Of a stretch of DNA of 64,000 nucleotides, positions 10,100-19,095 are shown piece by piece. Positions within the stretch are counted from its first letter, which is position 1. Each line of letters starts with the position of its first letter. The notes under the pieces were generated by a model. It worked only from the letters and a program-made list of their open reading frames with translations. It was not told where the DNA came from and did not search any database. This DNA is from Veillonellaceae bacterium (GTDB lineage: Bacteria; Bacillota; Negativicutes; Veillonellales; Veillonellaceae), in contig CAAFUR010000027.1 in assembly GCA_900766245.1 (NCBI GenBank), positions 1 to 64,000 of the forward strand, written 5' to 3'. A program made the translations under genes and the position numbers.

Positions 10100-11769
10100 T
10101 GAAAAGTTTATTGAAATTCATTACATGTGGCAGTGTAGATGACGGAAAATCTACATTGATTGGACATATCTTATACGATTCCAAATTATTATATGCAGAC
10201 CAAAAGGAAGCCCTTGAACTAGAAAGTAAGGTGGGCAGTCGTGGCGGTAAAATCGACTATTCCTTGTTGTTAGACGGTTTGATGGCAGAGCGTGAGCAAG
10301 GTATCACCATCGATGTGGCATACCGTTATTTCACAACGGACCATCGCAGCTTCATCGTGGCAGACACACCGGGCCATGAAGAATATACTCGTAACATGGC
10401 AGTAGGAGCCTCCTTTGCGGATTTGGCGATCATTCTAGTGGATGCGAAGCAAGGTGTATTGGTGCAAACTCGTCGCCACGCTCGTATCTGTGCTTTGATG
10501 GGGATCCAACATTTTATCTTTGCAGTGAATAAAATGGACTTAGTGGACTATAGTGAAAGTCGCTTCCAAGAAATCCAAACAGATATCCAAGCATTACAAC
10601 AAGAATTGCAATTGGCAGACATTGCTATCATCCCTGTATCGGCAACAGAGGGTGACAATATCACTGTTTATTCTCCTCATATGCCTTGGTATAAGGGCAA
10701 TACTTTACTAGGCCATTTAGAAACAGTAGATATCCAAGCTTTTGAAGAAGAAGGATTCTATTTGCCAGTACAACGTGTATCTCGACCAGACCATACGTTT
10801 AGAGGTTTCCAAGGACAAGTGGAAAGTGGTACCCTTCGTGTGAATGACACAGTGTGTGTCTTGCCAAGCGGTGAAACGGCAGTGGTAAAATCCTTAATTC
10901 GAGGTTTTGATTCTGTTGAGGAAATTCATACAGGGGAAGCAGTGACAATCCAATTAGACCGTGAAGTAGATGTGTCCCGTGGTTGCGTTATTGTAAATGG
11001 CACAGAATTACAGGTGAGCGCGAAGTTAGAAACGACATTGCTATGGATGGATGATACCACCTTGCAAGAAGGTAGAGAATACCTGATTATGGCAGGTACG
11101 AAGCTAGTGTCTGGCGTGGTAAGCAAAATCCGGTATGCAGTGGATGTGAACACTGGTGACCATGTGGAGCGTGATGGATTAAGTAAAAATGAAATAGCTC
11201 GTTGTGTTTTGACCTTACAAGAGCCGATTGTGGTGGATACTTTCACTAAGCATAAAACATTGGGTGAGTTCATCCTTATCGACCGTGTGAGCCATATGAC
11301 AGCGGCCTGCGGTGTTATCCAAGATACCCTCGATAAAGGGGAAGAGCTATATACATTTATTGGTGATTCCGTTCGTGGTCGTGGTGATATTTTTGAAGAG
11401 TTCTACTACGATGTGGAAGGGTTAACAGTAGATAAAGTACGCCCTGAATGTGCTACGTACCATGTGGGTGATACGATTCCGTTGACAGGGGATAGCTACC
11501 AATATCCAAGTACTTTCGATATCTTAATTTTACGTGACAAAGTATATATTTCCGTACGAGATGGGGTCATCACAGCCATTGCTCCATTGCGTGAGTATAC
11601 GTACCAAGGAGTACCATTATTAAATGGTCGTGGCTTTGGCATCGAGGTACAATCCGCAGAGGAATACACTCAGTTTATAGAAGATATTGAGGCATCCAAG
11701 AATCTCAATGAGACATTTGCAAAATGGTTGACTTTCACAAGTTATCGCCATATTGCTTTCAAACAATAG
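10099..11769 (+). CDS. cysN: Sulfate adenylyltransferase subunit 1, long form
   Basis: This GTPase stimulates APS synthesis by CysD. The elongation-factor-like G motifs are clear: GSVDDGKST (G1), DTPGHEEYTRNM (G3) and NKMDL (G4). At 556 residues it is about 80 longer than E. coli CysN (475). The extra C-terminal part, roughly residues 440-556, has no APS kinase (CysC) P-loop, so this is not a CysNC fusion; its role is unknown. It ends the sulfur cluster; a new promoter lies just downstream. Confidence 0.9.
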   Translation: MKSLLKFITCGSVDDGKSTLIGHILYDSKLLYADQKEALELESKVGSRGGKIDYSLLLDGLMAEREQGITIDVAYRYFTTDHRSFIVADTPGHEEYTRNMAVGASFADLAIILVDAKQGVLVQTRRHARICALMGIQHFIFAVNKMDLVDYSESRFQEIQTDIQALQQELQLADIAIIPVSATEGDNITVYSPHMPWYKGNTLLGHLETVDIQAFEEEGFYLPVQRVSRPDHTFRGFQGQVESGTLRVNDTVCVLPSGETAVVKSLIRGFDSVEEIHTGEAVTIQLDREVDVSRGCVIVNGTELQVSAKLETTLLWMDDTTLQEGREYLIMAGTKLVSGVVSKIRYAVDVNTGDHVERDGLSKNEIARCVLTLQEPIVVDTFTKHKTLGEFILIDRVSHMTAACGVIQDTLDKGEELYTFIGDSVRGRGDIFEEFYYDVEGLTVDKVRPECATYHVGDTIPLTGDSYQYPSTFDILILRDKVYISVRDGVITAIAPLREYTYQGVPLLNGRGFGIEVQSAEEYTQFIEDIEASKNLNETFAKWLTFTSYRHIAFKQ

Positions 11770-11809
11770 AGTGTATTGTTAACTGCCTAAACCTGCGCAA
11801 GGTTGCCTA

Positions 11810-11838
11810 TTGTCCTAAACCTCTCTACAAGGTATAAT
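11810..11838 (+). promoter_or_regulatory. Predicted promoter of the ecf-truA operon
   Basis: TTGTCC at 11810-11815 and TATAAT at 11833-11838 have a 17-base spacer, about 60 bases before ecfA1. Confidence 0.65.
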
Positions 11839-11898
11839 GAAGTAGATTGTAATACGAAGTAACAATTGTACTTACGTAGAGAGGAAACTGAAAACAAG

Positions 11899-12741
11899 AT
11901 GAAACAAGTTATGATCAGTACGGACCATATGAGTCATGTGTATCAAGACGAAATGGGCCGTGAGGTATACGCCTTGCAGGATGTGAGTGTTCACATTCAT
12001 GAAGGTGAGTTTGTCAGCATTATCGGGACAAATGGGAGCGGTAAAAGTACTCTTGCCAAACATTTTAATGTCCTATTGCAACCTACATCTGGTACCGTTA
12101 CCGTTTTAGGAATGGATACAAAAGAAGAGCATTTAATTTGGAATATTCGCCAAAATGTAGGTATGGTGTTCCAAAATCCAGATAACCAAATTGTGGCAGC
12201 TATTGTGGAAGAAGACGTGGCGTTTGGGCCAGAGAATCTAGGCGTGCCAGCCCCAGAGATTCGCAGTCGTGTGGATGCAGCCTTGGCGGCAGTAAACATG
12301 TCGGACTATGCGTTGCATGGACCTCATCTATTATCCGGGGGACAAAAGCAACGTATCGCCATTGCCGGTGTACTAGCGATGAAACCGAAATGCATCATTT
12401 TAGATGAGCCAACGGCTATGTTAGATCCGAAGGGTCGCAAGGAAGTGATGGATACGGTGTATCGCCTCAATAAAGAAGAAGGCATCACCATCGTGTACAT
12501 TACGCACTTTATGGAAGAAGCAGCTTTGGCGGATCGTATCATCGTGATGAAACAAGGTAAAGTCATCGACGAAGGGGCACCGAAAGATGTGTTTATGAAT
12601 GTAGATACCCTAAAAGGTCTTGGACTGGATGTGCCGGTGCCGTCAGAAATTGCCGTGCGTTTACAAGAACAAGGGGTAGCTATGCCAAAGGGCATTACTA
12701 CCAATGAAGAACTAGGGGAGGCCATATGTCAATTCAATTAG
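11899..12741 (+). CDS. ecfA1: Energy-coupling factor transporter ATPase EcfA1
   Basis: One of the two ATPases that energise ECF vitamin transporters. The ATG at 11899 is chosen, giving 280 residues; a GAGAGG lies 13 bases upstream, rather far, so the start is not fully secure. Walker A is GTNGSGKST (43-51), with LSGGQKQR and the Walker B ILDEPTAMLDP. It overlaps ecfA2 by 16 bases. The order ecfA1-ecfA2-ecfT-truA is the standard Firmicute arrangement for the shared module used by many S components, including QueT and the putative CblT encoded in this window. Confidence 0.93.
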   Translation: MKQVMISTDHMSHVYQDEMGREVYALQDVSVHIHEGEFVSIIGTNGSGKSTLAKHFNVLLQPTSGTVTVLGMDTKEEHLIWNIRQNVGMVFQNPDNQIVAAIVEEDVAFGPENLGVPAPEIRSRVDAALAAVNMSDYALHGPHLLSGGQKQRIAIAGVLAMKPKCIILDEPTAMLDPKGRKEVMDTVYRLNKEEGITIVYITHFMEEAALADRIIVMKQGKVIDEGAPKDVFMNVDTLKGLGLDVPVPSEIAVRLQEQGVAMPKGITTNEELGEAICQFN

Positions 12742-13595
12742 AACATGTTACCTACACCTATGGACAGGGAACCCCTTTTGAAAAAACTGCCTTATATGAT
12801 GTGAATTTGACCATTCACGAAGGTGAGTTTGTAGGCATTATCGGTCATACAGGGTCTGGTAAATCCACCTTAGTACAACATCTGAATGGTTTATTGCACC
12901 CCACAACAGGCACTGTGAAAGTAAACGGTGTGGACCTAGTAGGTAAAACAGAAGAGGTCAAACAAACGCGCCATAAAGTAGGCATGGTATTCCAATATCC
13001 AGAGCATCAACTTTTCGAGGAAACCATCGCCAAAGATATTGCCTTTGGACCTAAAAATCTTGGCTTTGATGAGGCGGAAGTAGATCGCCGTGTGCGAGAA
13101 GCGATGCAATTTGTAGGTCTAGATTACGATACTTATGCAGAGCGGTCTCCCTTCCATTTGTCGGGTGGACAAATGCGCCGTGTGGCCATTGCAGGGGTCA
13201 TTGCCTTAGACCCAGACTATTTAATCCTCGATGAGCCTTCGGCAGGTCTCGACCCATTTGGACGAGAAGAAATCTTTGGAGAAATTGTAAAACTGCACAA
13301 GGAAAAAGGAATTACTGTTATCCTTGTATCTCATAATATGGAAGATATTTCCCGTATGGCGAATCGCTTAATTGTGATGCACCAAGGGCAAGTCCTATTG
13401 GACGGTAATCCTATCGAGATTTTCCACAATGATCGTGAGAAATTACAGTCTGCCGGCGTGGATGTACCGCCATTGTCGCAAACATTGCAAGCCTTGGCAG
13501 AACGAAATATTCCAGTCAATATTGACCGTGTCCATGTCAATGAGGCAGTAGCAGATATTTACGACTATCTCAAGGAGGTGCACCATGCTAAGTAA
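12726..13595 (+). CDS. ecfA2: Energy-coupling factor transporter ATPase EcfA2
   Basis: The second ECF ATPase, 289 residues. Walker A is GHTGSGKST (40-48); LSGGQMRR and ILDEPSAGLDP follow. It pairs with EcfA1 as a heterodimer on EcfT. The gene overlaps both neighbours: 16 bases with ecfA1 and 11 with ecfT. The start ATG is preceded by AGGGGAGG inside ecfA1. Confidence 0.94.
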   Translation: MSIQLEHVTYTYGQGTPFEKTALYDVNLTIHEGEFVGIIGHTGSGKSTLVQHLNGLLHPTTGTVKVNGVDLVGKTEEVKQTRHKVGMVFQYPEHQLFEETIAKDIAFGPKNLGFDEAEVDRRVREAMQFVGLDYDTYAERSPFHLSGGQMRRVAIAGVIALDPDYLILDEPSAGLDPFGREEIFGEIVKLHKEKGITVILVSHNMEDISRMANRLIVMHQGQVLLDGNPIEIFHNDREKLQSAGVDVPPLSQTLQALAERNIPVNIDRVHVNEAVADIYDYLKEVHHAK

Positions 13596-14391
13596 TATTA
13601 CCATTGGTCAGTACTTTCCAGGAGATTCCGTGCTCCACCGCATGGACCCACGGGCTAAGATTATAGCTACTATGATTTTCATCATTGCCATCTTCTTTGC
13701 GGACAGCTTGGTGACTTATAGTATTGTGGCAGCCTTTACCTTCGGCTGTTTGGGACTTTCTCGTTTGCCAGTGCGGCTCGTGTGGCTATCCATTAAACCA
13801 TTGTGGATCATCATCGTATTCACTTTGGCCATTCACGTGTTCACTACGCCGGGGGAATACCTATTCACCTATGGTTGGCTGCACATCAGCCGAGAAGGAC
13901 TCAATTTGGGCGGTCTCATGGCAGGACGATTGATTTTCTTAATCGTATTCTCTTCCTTGTTGACGTACACTACGTCCCCTATCCGATTGACGGACGGTAT
14001 TGAAAGACTCTTAAACCCTTGGAAACGATTTGGTGTACCAGCTCATGAATTAGCGATGATGATGACCATTGCTTTACGATTCATTCCGACCTTGTTAGAG
14101 GAAACAGATCGCATTATGAAAGCCCAAGAATCTCGTGGTGCTGATTTTACTACAGGATCCTTACTAAAACGAGCTAAAAATATGGTCCCTTTATTAGTGC
14201 CATTATTTATTAGCGCTTTCCGACGTGCCGATGAATTGGCAGTGGCTATGGAATCTCGTTGTTACCGAGGTGGAGAAGGTCGTACTCGCTTGAAAGAATT
14301 GCAATACAGTCAATTAGATACCTATGGTATTGGCGCTGTTGTCTTGGTGAGTGTTGTGTTAGCTGTATTACGCTGGGGATTTGGCATATAA
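13585..14391 (+). CDS. ecfT: Energy-coupling factor transmembrane protein EcfT
   Basis: The scaffold membrane protein that links the EcfA ATPases to S components. It has 268 residues with several hydrophobic segments. The two coupling-helix motifs of the family, centred on ESRGA and ESRCYRG, are present. The ATG follows AAGGAGG inside ecfA2. Confidence 0.93.
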   Translation: MLSNITIGQYFPGDSVLHRMDPRAKIIATMIFIIAIFFADSLVTYSIVAAFTFGCLGLSRLPVRLVWLSIKPLWIIIVFTLAIHVFTTPGEYLFTYGWLHISREGLNLGGLMAGRLIFLIVFSSLLTYTTSPIRLTDGIERLLNPWKRFGVPAHELAMMMTIALRFIPTLLEETDRIMKAQESRGADFTTGSLLKRAKNMVPLLVPLFISAFRRADELAVAMESRCYRGGEGRTRLKELQYSQLDTYGIGAVVLVSVVLAVLRWGFGI

Positions 14392-14458
14392 GAACTAGTT
14401 GTATATGCTAGCCGTAGATATATATCATAAGGTAGAAAAACAGTAGAAAGAATAGGAC

Positions 14459-15250
14459 ATGCCAGATATGACAAGAACGATACAGCTCATCGTCGCCTAT
14501 GATGGTACAGAGCTCTGTGGCTACCAACGGCAACAGAACGGACCTACAGTACAAGGTTATTTAGAAGAGGCTCTGTCTAAGGTTTGTAATGAGCCAATCA
14601 CGATTTATGGATCCTCTCGGACCGACGCAGGTGTCCACGCTAGAGGGCAAGTAGTGGCGTTTACTACTACCGGGAAGATTCCTGTAGACAATTTGATGCG
14701 TGCCCTCATCGCCCATATGCCACCGTATATCGTGGTTCGTGAGGCACAGGATCTACCACCGGATTGGAATCCACGGAATTATGTGAAAGGGAAGGAATAC
14801 ATTTACACCATTCATAATGATGCTGTGGTAGACCCACTGCAATTGCGCTATGCCTACCATGTGCGTAAACCTTTGGATATAGAAGCCATGAGGAGAGCGG
14901 CACAGGCCCTAGAAGGAACACATAATTTTAGTACTTTTAAAGGCCATAATACAACGGTACAAGACCCAGTAAAGACCATGTATGCGGTGAAAGTTATCCA
15001 AGATGGAACGACTGTACGAATTCATGTGTTGGGAGATGGATTTGTGTACCACATGGTGCGGAATATGGCAGGATTCTTGGTGGATGTAGGCTTAGGTCGC
15101 TTTCAACCAGAGGACGTGCCACGCATTATAGCTGGTGAAAATAGACAATTAATTGGAAAAACAGCACCTGCCCATGGACTGTGTTTAGATACAGTGTTTG
15201 TGGATAACGATAGTTTGGCACAAGCCGTATCTAGACTGTCTAACTACTAA
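14459..15250 (+). CDS. truA: tRNA pseudouridine synthase A
   Basis: Converts uridines at positions 38-40 of tRNA anticodon stems to pseudouridine. The catalytic aspartate is D56 in SSRTDAGVHA. Length (263) is normal. The first ATG at 14459 is used; a second ATG at 14468 is possible. It follows ecfT by 67 bases, as in many Firmicutes, and is probably cotranscribed. Confidence 0.94.
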   Translation: MPDMTRTIQLIVAYDGTELCGYQRQQNGPTVQGYLEEALSKVCNEPITIYGSSRTDAGVHARGQVVAFTTTGKIPVDNLMRALIAHMPPYIVVREAQDLPPDWNPRNYVKGKEYIYTIHNDAVVDPLQLRYAYHVRKPLDIEAMRRAAQALEGTHNFSTFKGHNTTVQDPVKTMYAVKVIQDGTTVRIHVLGDGFVYHMVRNMAGFLVDVGLGRFQPEDVPRIIAGENRQLIGKTAPAHGLCLDTVFVDNDSLAQAVSRLSNY

Positions 15251-15289
15251 GCTAGGGAGTATGAGGTAGGTATTCTAGGGTTAATGGGG

Positions 15290-15295
15290 TATAAT
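15290..15295 (+). promoter_or_regulatory. Possible -10 element before the small conserved gene
   Basis: A perfect TATAAT stands about 95 bases before the gene at 15389. The -35 region (TAGGTA at 15267-15272, 17-base spacer) is weak. Confidence 0.35.
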
Positions 15296-15388
15296 AGAAG
15301 CATATTGGTATAGATGTACGGAGTATAATCCGTAGTATCTGTGTATACGTTACCATTGCTTATAGCTCTAATGGTTTAGGAGGTTATC

Positions 15389-15691
15389 ATGAAAGAAGAC
15401 GGAATCCATACGCATATTGCCATTAAAATGCCAGAATATATTATCGATGTAGATGAATTGGTGAATGACCCAGTGAATCGTCGTAAATTGGCGAGATTCA
15501 TTATGAAACGCCATTTAGATATGGATAAAATTATTGAAGAATTTGTAAACAATCCAGAGAATGAAGCGGAGTTAATGCGTTTTGCAGCGTCTGTGGTATT
15601 CTCCAAAACAGGCCGCGATATGAACGAATATAGCGAAGACTTGTTGCCATTATTCTTTGAAGAAGCGGTGTACGAAGACGACTTGTTATAA
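15389..15691 (+). CDS. Small acidic protein of unknown function
   Basis: I do not recognise a family. The 100-residue product starts at an ATG with a strong TAGGAGG site at 15377-15383, so it is very likely translated. It is rich in Asp and Glu, has no signal peptide or membrane segment, and appears mostly helical with a C-terminal acidic tail (YEDDLL). A possible promoter precedes it and a bidirectional hairpin follows, so it may be a single-gene unit. Its neighbours (truA, purine permease) do not suggest a function. Confidence 0.75.
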   Translation: MKEDGIHTHIAIKMPEYIIDVDELVNDPVNRRKLARFIMKRHLDMDKIIEEFVNNPENEAELMRFAASVVFSKTGRDMNEYSEDLLPLFFEEAVYEDDLL

Positions 15692-15713
15692 TTGCATAGA
15701 TGGCAAGAAATAA

Positions 15714-15764
15714 GAAAAAAGGACTGTAACACATGTATCGAGTACATGTATACAGTCCTTTTAA
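15714..15764. terminator. Bidirectional terminator at a convergent junction
   Basis: The outer arms AAAAGGACTGTA (15717-15728) and TACAGTCCTTTT (15751-15762) pair, with an inner stem ACATGTA/TACATGT. A-rich and T-rich flanks make it usable from both strands. The arm GGACTGTAAC is the reverse complement of GTTACAGTCC, which recurs at 22814 and 42450. Confidence 0.8.
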
Positions 15765-15797
15765 ATCGTCCTAAGATTCAATAAGTTACGTATGTAA

Positions 15798-17168
15798 TTA
15801 GTCAAAGAATACATATTTAGCTAATACAATGGCACTCATAACATATACAAACCAGTGTACTTCTTTATGTTTACCAGTGATGACTTTGATAATTGGATAG
15901 ATGATTAGACCTGCAGCTACACCGTTCGCAATGCTGTATGTGAACGGCATCAAAACGATAACAAGATAGGCAGGGAAACCTTCTGTCCAATCGGAGAAGT
16001 CGATTTCACGAATGGATTCCATCATCAAGGCGCCTACAAGAATTAATACAGGCGCAGTGGCTGCATTCGGCACTAAGGCGATTAATGGAGCAAAGAATAA
16101 AGAAAGAATGAACATAAAGCCGCAAGTGACAGCAGTTAAACCAGTACGGCCACCAGCCCCAACCCCAGCAGCACTTTCAACGAAGGCTGTAATCGTACTA
16201 GAACCAAGTAGAGCACCAAAGCTAACGCCGAGAGAGTCTACAATCATCGCTTTTCCTAAACCAGGGAATTTGCCGGCTTTTGGATCGGAAATACCAGCTT
16301 TAGCCGTGGTAGCAATCAATGTTCCCATGGAGTCAAATAATTCGACAAAGGTGAACGAGAAAATGATGGTTATAAGCCCAATTTGGAAGGCGGAACCGAT
16401 ATCTAGCTGCATGAATGCAATTTTGCTGAAATCAGGAATCGCCATAAATGTCAATGTTTCAGGTAGTGTAGCAATACCTGTTACATAGGCGATAATGGAT
16501 GTGGTAATTACACCAATGAGTAGAGCGCCTGTAATACGGCGTGCCATCAAAGCTGCTGAGAAGAATAATCCAAATAAAGATAAGAGAACTTCTGGGTTTT
16601 TGAGATTTCCCAAACTTAATAATGTTTCAGAGGCTCCAGGAGACCCATGCCCTTTGGCAGCGATAATATCATGCAATGTACCTGGTTGTAAGGACAGGGA
16701 AATAGTCATTAATCCAGATAGTTTTAATCCGATAATACAGATAAATAAACCGATACCTACAGTGATAGCGAACTTTAAGGATGCAGGAATCACTTTAATA
16801 ATCAACAGACGTATATTTGTTACAGTTAATACAAAGAAGACAAGACCAGATATAAAGACGGCACCCAGCGCTGTTTGCCAGGTTAACCCCATACCAATAA
16901 CGACCGTAAAGGAGTAGAATGCTAAGAGCCCTACACCGGGTGCATAGGCTAATGGATAGTTAACAAATAGTCCCATAATCATAGTAACCAAGCCGCCACC
17001 TAAGGCAGTAGCGATTAATACGGCATCTCTGTCCATTCCAGCCAATCCTAATAAATTAGGTGCTAGTAGCAAAATGTATGCCATGGTAATGAATGTGGTG
17101 AGACCAGCGAGGATCTCTGTGCGAACTGAGGTGTTCCGCTCTTTCAGTGCGAATAACCTTTCTAACAT
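15798..17168 (-). CDS. AzgA-type purine (hypoxanthine/guanine/adenine) permease, copy 1
   Basis: A 456-residue nucleobase permease of the NCS2/AzgA family with about 12-14 membrane segments, predicted to import purine bases by proton symport. It starts MLERLFALKERNTSVRTEI; the family segment ITMAYILLLAPNLL is present, as are VESAAGVGAGGRTGLTAV and ALVPNAATAPVLI. The ATG has a strong AAGGAGG site. It lies downstream of a close paralog of identical length with its own promoter and putative regulatory sites. Which purine each copy prefers cannot be told from sequence. Confidence 0.88.
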   Translation of the reverse strand: MLERLFALKERNTSVRTEILAGLTTFITMAYILLLAPNLLGLAGMDRDAVLIATALGGGLVTMIMGLFVNYPLAYAPGVGLLAFYSFTVVIGMGLTWQTALGAVFISGLVFFVLTVTNIRLLIIKVIPASLKFAITVGIGLFICIIGLKLSGLMTISLSLQPGTLHDIIAAKGHGSPGASETLLSLGNLKNPEVLLSLFGLFFSAALMARRITGALLIGVITTSIIAYVTGIATLPETLTFMAIPDFSKIAFMQLDIGSAFQIGLITIIFSFTFVELFDSMGTLIATTAKAGISDPKAGKFPGLGKAMIVDSLGVSFGALLGSSTITAFVESAAGVGAGGRTGLTAVTCGFMFILSLFFAPLIALVPNAATAPVLILVGALMMESIREIDFSDWTEGFPAYLVIVLMPFTYSIANGVAAGLIIYPIIKVITGKHKEVHWFVYVMSAIVLAKYVFFD

Positions 17169-17196
17169 AGTAAAACCTCCTTCTCTATAACAAATT

Positions 17197-17266
17197 ATGT
17201 TTACATTATAGCATGGTAAACATGAGAAAAAAAGATAATTGATAAAAATTTGTGATAAAAATCACA
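17197..17266 (-). promoter_or_regulatory. Promoter, operator-like repeat and CRP-like site of permease copy 1
   Basis: On the minus strand an extended -10 (TGCTATAAT, hexamer 17210-17205) is flanked by the inverted repeat ATGTTTAC / GTAAACAT at 17197-17204 and 17216-17223, which could be a repressor operator. Further upstream, 17251-17266 is a perfect TGTGA-N6-TCACA palindrome. Its centre lies about 61 bases from the predicted start of transcription, the class I position for CRP-type activators. Confidence 0.5.
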
Positions 17267-17304
17267 TATTTGAGAATTGATATACATATGATAGAAAGAT
17301 AAGT

Positions 17305-17360
17305 AATAAAATAGGCATATATGGTTAGAATACAATAATATTCATACCATATATGCCTAT
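17305..17360 (-). terminator. Terminator of permease copy 2
   Basis: A perfect 15-bp inverted repeat (17311-17325 with 17346-17360, ATAGGCATATATGGT) with a 20-base loop is followed on the minus strand by TTTTATTACTT. It separates the two permease genes, so copy 1 needs its own promoter. Confidence 0.75.
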
Positions 17361-17391
17361 ACGTATTTAGTTGAGTAGTAATGAGAATTGA

Positions 17392-18762
17392 TTAATCAAA
17401 GAATACATATTTTGCTAATACAATAGCCCCTAGTACGTACATGAACCAGTGTACATCTTTATGACGGCCGGTGATGAATTTCATCAAAGGATACACGATA
17501 AGACCGGCTGCTACACCGTTGGCAATGCTGTAAGTGAAAGGCATTAACACGATGACTAAATACGCAGGGAATCCTTCTGTCCAGTCGGAGAAATTGATTT
17601 CACGGATAGCTTCAATCATCAAAGCGCCAACCAAGATGAGTACAGGCGCTGTCGCTGCATTAGGAACTAATGCGATCAATGGAGCAAAGAATAAACAAAG
17701 GATGAACATGATACCACAAGTGACAGCAGTGAGGCCTGTACGACCACCAGCACCTACGCCAGCGGCACTTTCAACGAAAGCAGTAATCGTACTAGAACCA
17801 AGCATAGCACCAAAACTTACACCTAGAGAATCTACAATCATCGCTTTGCCAAGACCAGGAAATTCACCTTTTTTAGGATCCGCAATGCCAGCTTTGGAGG
17901 CAGTAGCAATTAAGGTACCCATGGAGTCGAATAACTCAACGAAGGTGAAAGAGAAAATGATGGTCACAAGGCCTACGTGGAAGGCAGAGGCAATATCTAG
18001 TTCCATGAAAGCAATTTTGCTAAAATTAGGAATCGCTACAACGTTCAAGGTATCAGGCAAAGTGGCTACTCCCGTAGCATAGGCAAGAATGGATGTGACG
18101 ATAACCCCAATCAATAGGGATCCTGGCACTCGACGAGCCATTAATGCGGCAGAGAAAAATAGGGAAAACAAAGATAAAAGCACTTCTGGATTGCCAAGAT
18201 TACCGAGTGTTAACAATGTTTCTGATGCGGCAGGTGCTCCATGGCCTTTGGCAGTCACAATGTCATTCAAAGTACCGGGTTGCAAAGACAAGGCGATGGT
18301 CATAAGACCAGATAGTTTTAAACCAATGATACAGATGAACAAGCCAATACCTACAGTAATGGCAATTTTTAAAGAAGAAGGAATGGCCTCAATGATAAGC
18401 TGACGAATTTTCGTTAGTGTCAATACGAGGAATACAAGACCAGAAATAAATACAGCACCTAATGCCGTTTGCCAAGTCAATCCCATACCGAGAACCACGG
18501 TGAAAGAATAAAAGGCTAATAAGCCAACACCAGGAGCCAAAGCAATAGGATAATTAACAAATAGACCCATGGCGATAGTGACTAAACCACCTCCTAAGGC
18601 TGTAGCAATTAATACGGCATCTTTGTCCATACCAGCTAAGCTTAGTAAGTTGGGTGCCAATAGCAAAATGTATGCCATGGTAATAAACGTAGTCAGTCCC
18701 GCAAGGACTTCTGTACGGATCGTAGTATTTCGCTCTTTCAGAGCGAATACGCGTTCTAACAT
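17392..18762 (-). CDS. AzgA-type purine (hypoxanthine/guanine/adenine) permease, copy 2
   Basis: A tandem paralog of the preceding gene, also 456 residues and nearly collinear, e.g. MLERVFALKERNTTIRTEV at the start and the same VESAAGVGAGGRTGLTAV core. The start is the ATG at 18762 behind AGGAGG; a longer frame to 18852 has no ribosome site. An extended -10-like TGCTACAAT lies upstream (hexamer 18805-18800). No purine riboswitch was recognised in the leader. The two copies likely arose by duplication. Confidence 0.88.
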   Translation of the reverse strand: MLERVFALKERNTTIRTEVLAGLTTFITMAYILLLAPNLLSLAGMDKDAVLIATALGGGLVTIAMGLFVNYPIALAPGVGLLAFYSFTVVLGMGLTWQTALGAVFISGLVFLVLTLTKIRQLIIEAIPSSLKIAITVGIGLFICIIGLKLSGLMTIALSLQPGTLNDIVTAKGHGAPAASETLLTLGNLGNPEVLLSLFSLFFSAALMARRVPGSLLIGVIVTSILAYATGVATLPDTLNVVAIPNFSKIAFMELDIASAFHVGLVTIIFSFTFVELFDSMGTLIATASKAGIADPKKGEFPGLGKAMIVDSLGVSFGAMLGSSTITAFVESAAGVGAGGRTGLTAVTCGIMFILCLFFAPLIALVPNAATAPVLILVGALMIEAIREINFSDWTEGFPAYLVIVLMPFTYSIANGVAAGLIVYPLMKFITGRHKDVHWFMYVLGAIVLAKYVFFD

Positions 18763-19025
18763 GGGAAACCTCCTAATCATTAAATAAAAATGCTCTTTTA
18801 TTGTAGCATAGAGGAAGTTATAAGGATAGGTTTTTTGATATAATATATTCAAAAAAATTATAAAAGTTAGATAATTATATAAAAATAACTAATAAGTAGT
18901 GTCGATGTATACTAACAGTTGACATTGGTTTTCAGTGTGTGTAAATATACAACAAAATATTGTATATATGACTATATTGCGTGGTAGTTATGCATTTTGC
19001 ATACTAAATATGTACACAATCTATA
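18763..19025. other. AT-rich divergent intergenic region
   Basis: This spacer separates permease copy 2 and the Rrf2 regulator gene. Apart from the -10-like TGCTACAAT for the minus-strand gene at 18800-18808, I see no gene or strong structure in it. Confidence 0.5.
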
Positions 19026-19054
19026 TAGACAAATTTCGTTGTTATAGATATAAT
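19026..19054 (+). promoter_or_regulatory. Predicted promoter of the Rrf2 regulator gene
   Basis: TAGACA at 19026-19031 and TATAAT at 19049-19054 have a 17-base spacer, about 40 bases before the start codon. Confidence 0.6.
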
Positions 19055-19095
19055 AGAGACTAGGAATAAATCCTACTTTTGAAGAGGTATTATCT

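Noticed and set aside
16012..18403. Long plus-strand frames opposite the permeases (up to 182 codons)
   Set aside because: They are shadows of the permease genes; the products are low-complexity and have no family features.
18763..18840. Purine riboswitch before permease copy 2
   Set aside because: The conserved guanine/adenine aptamer core is absent and the leader is too short.
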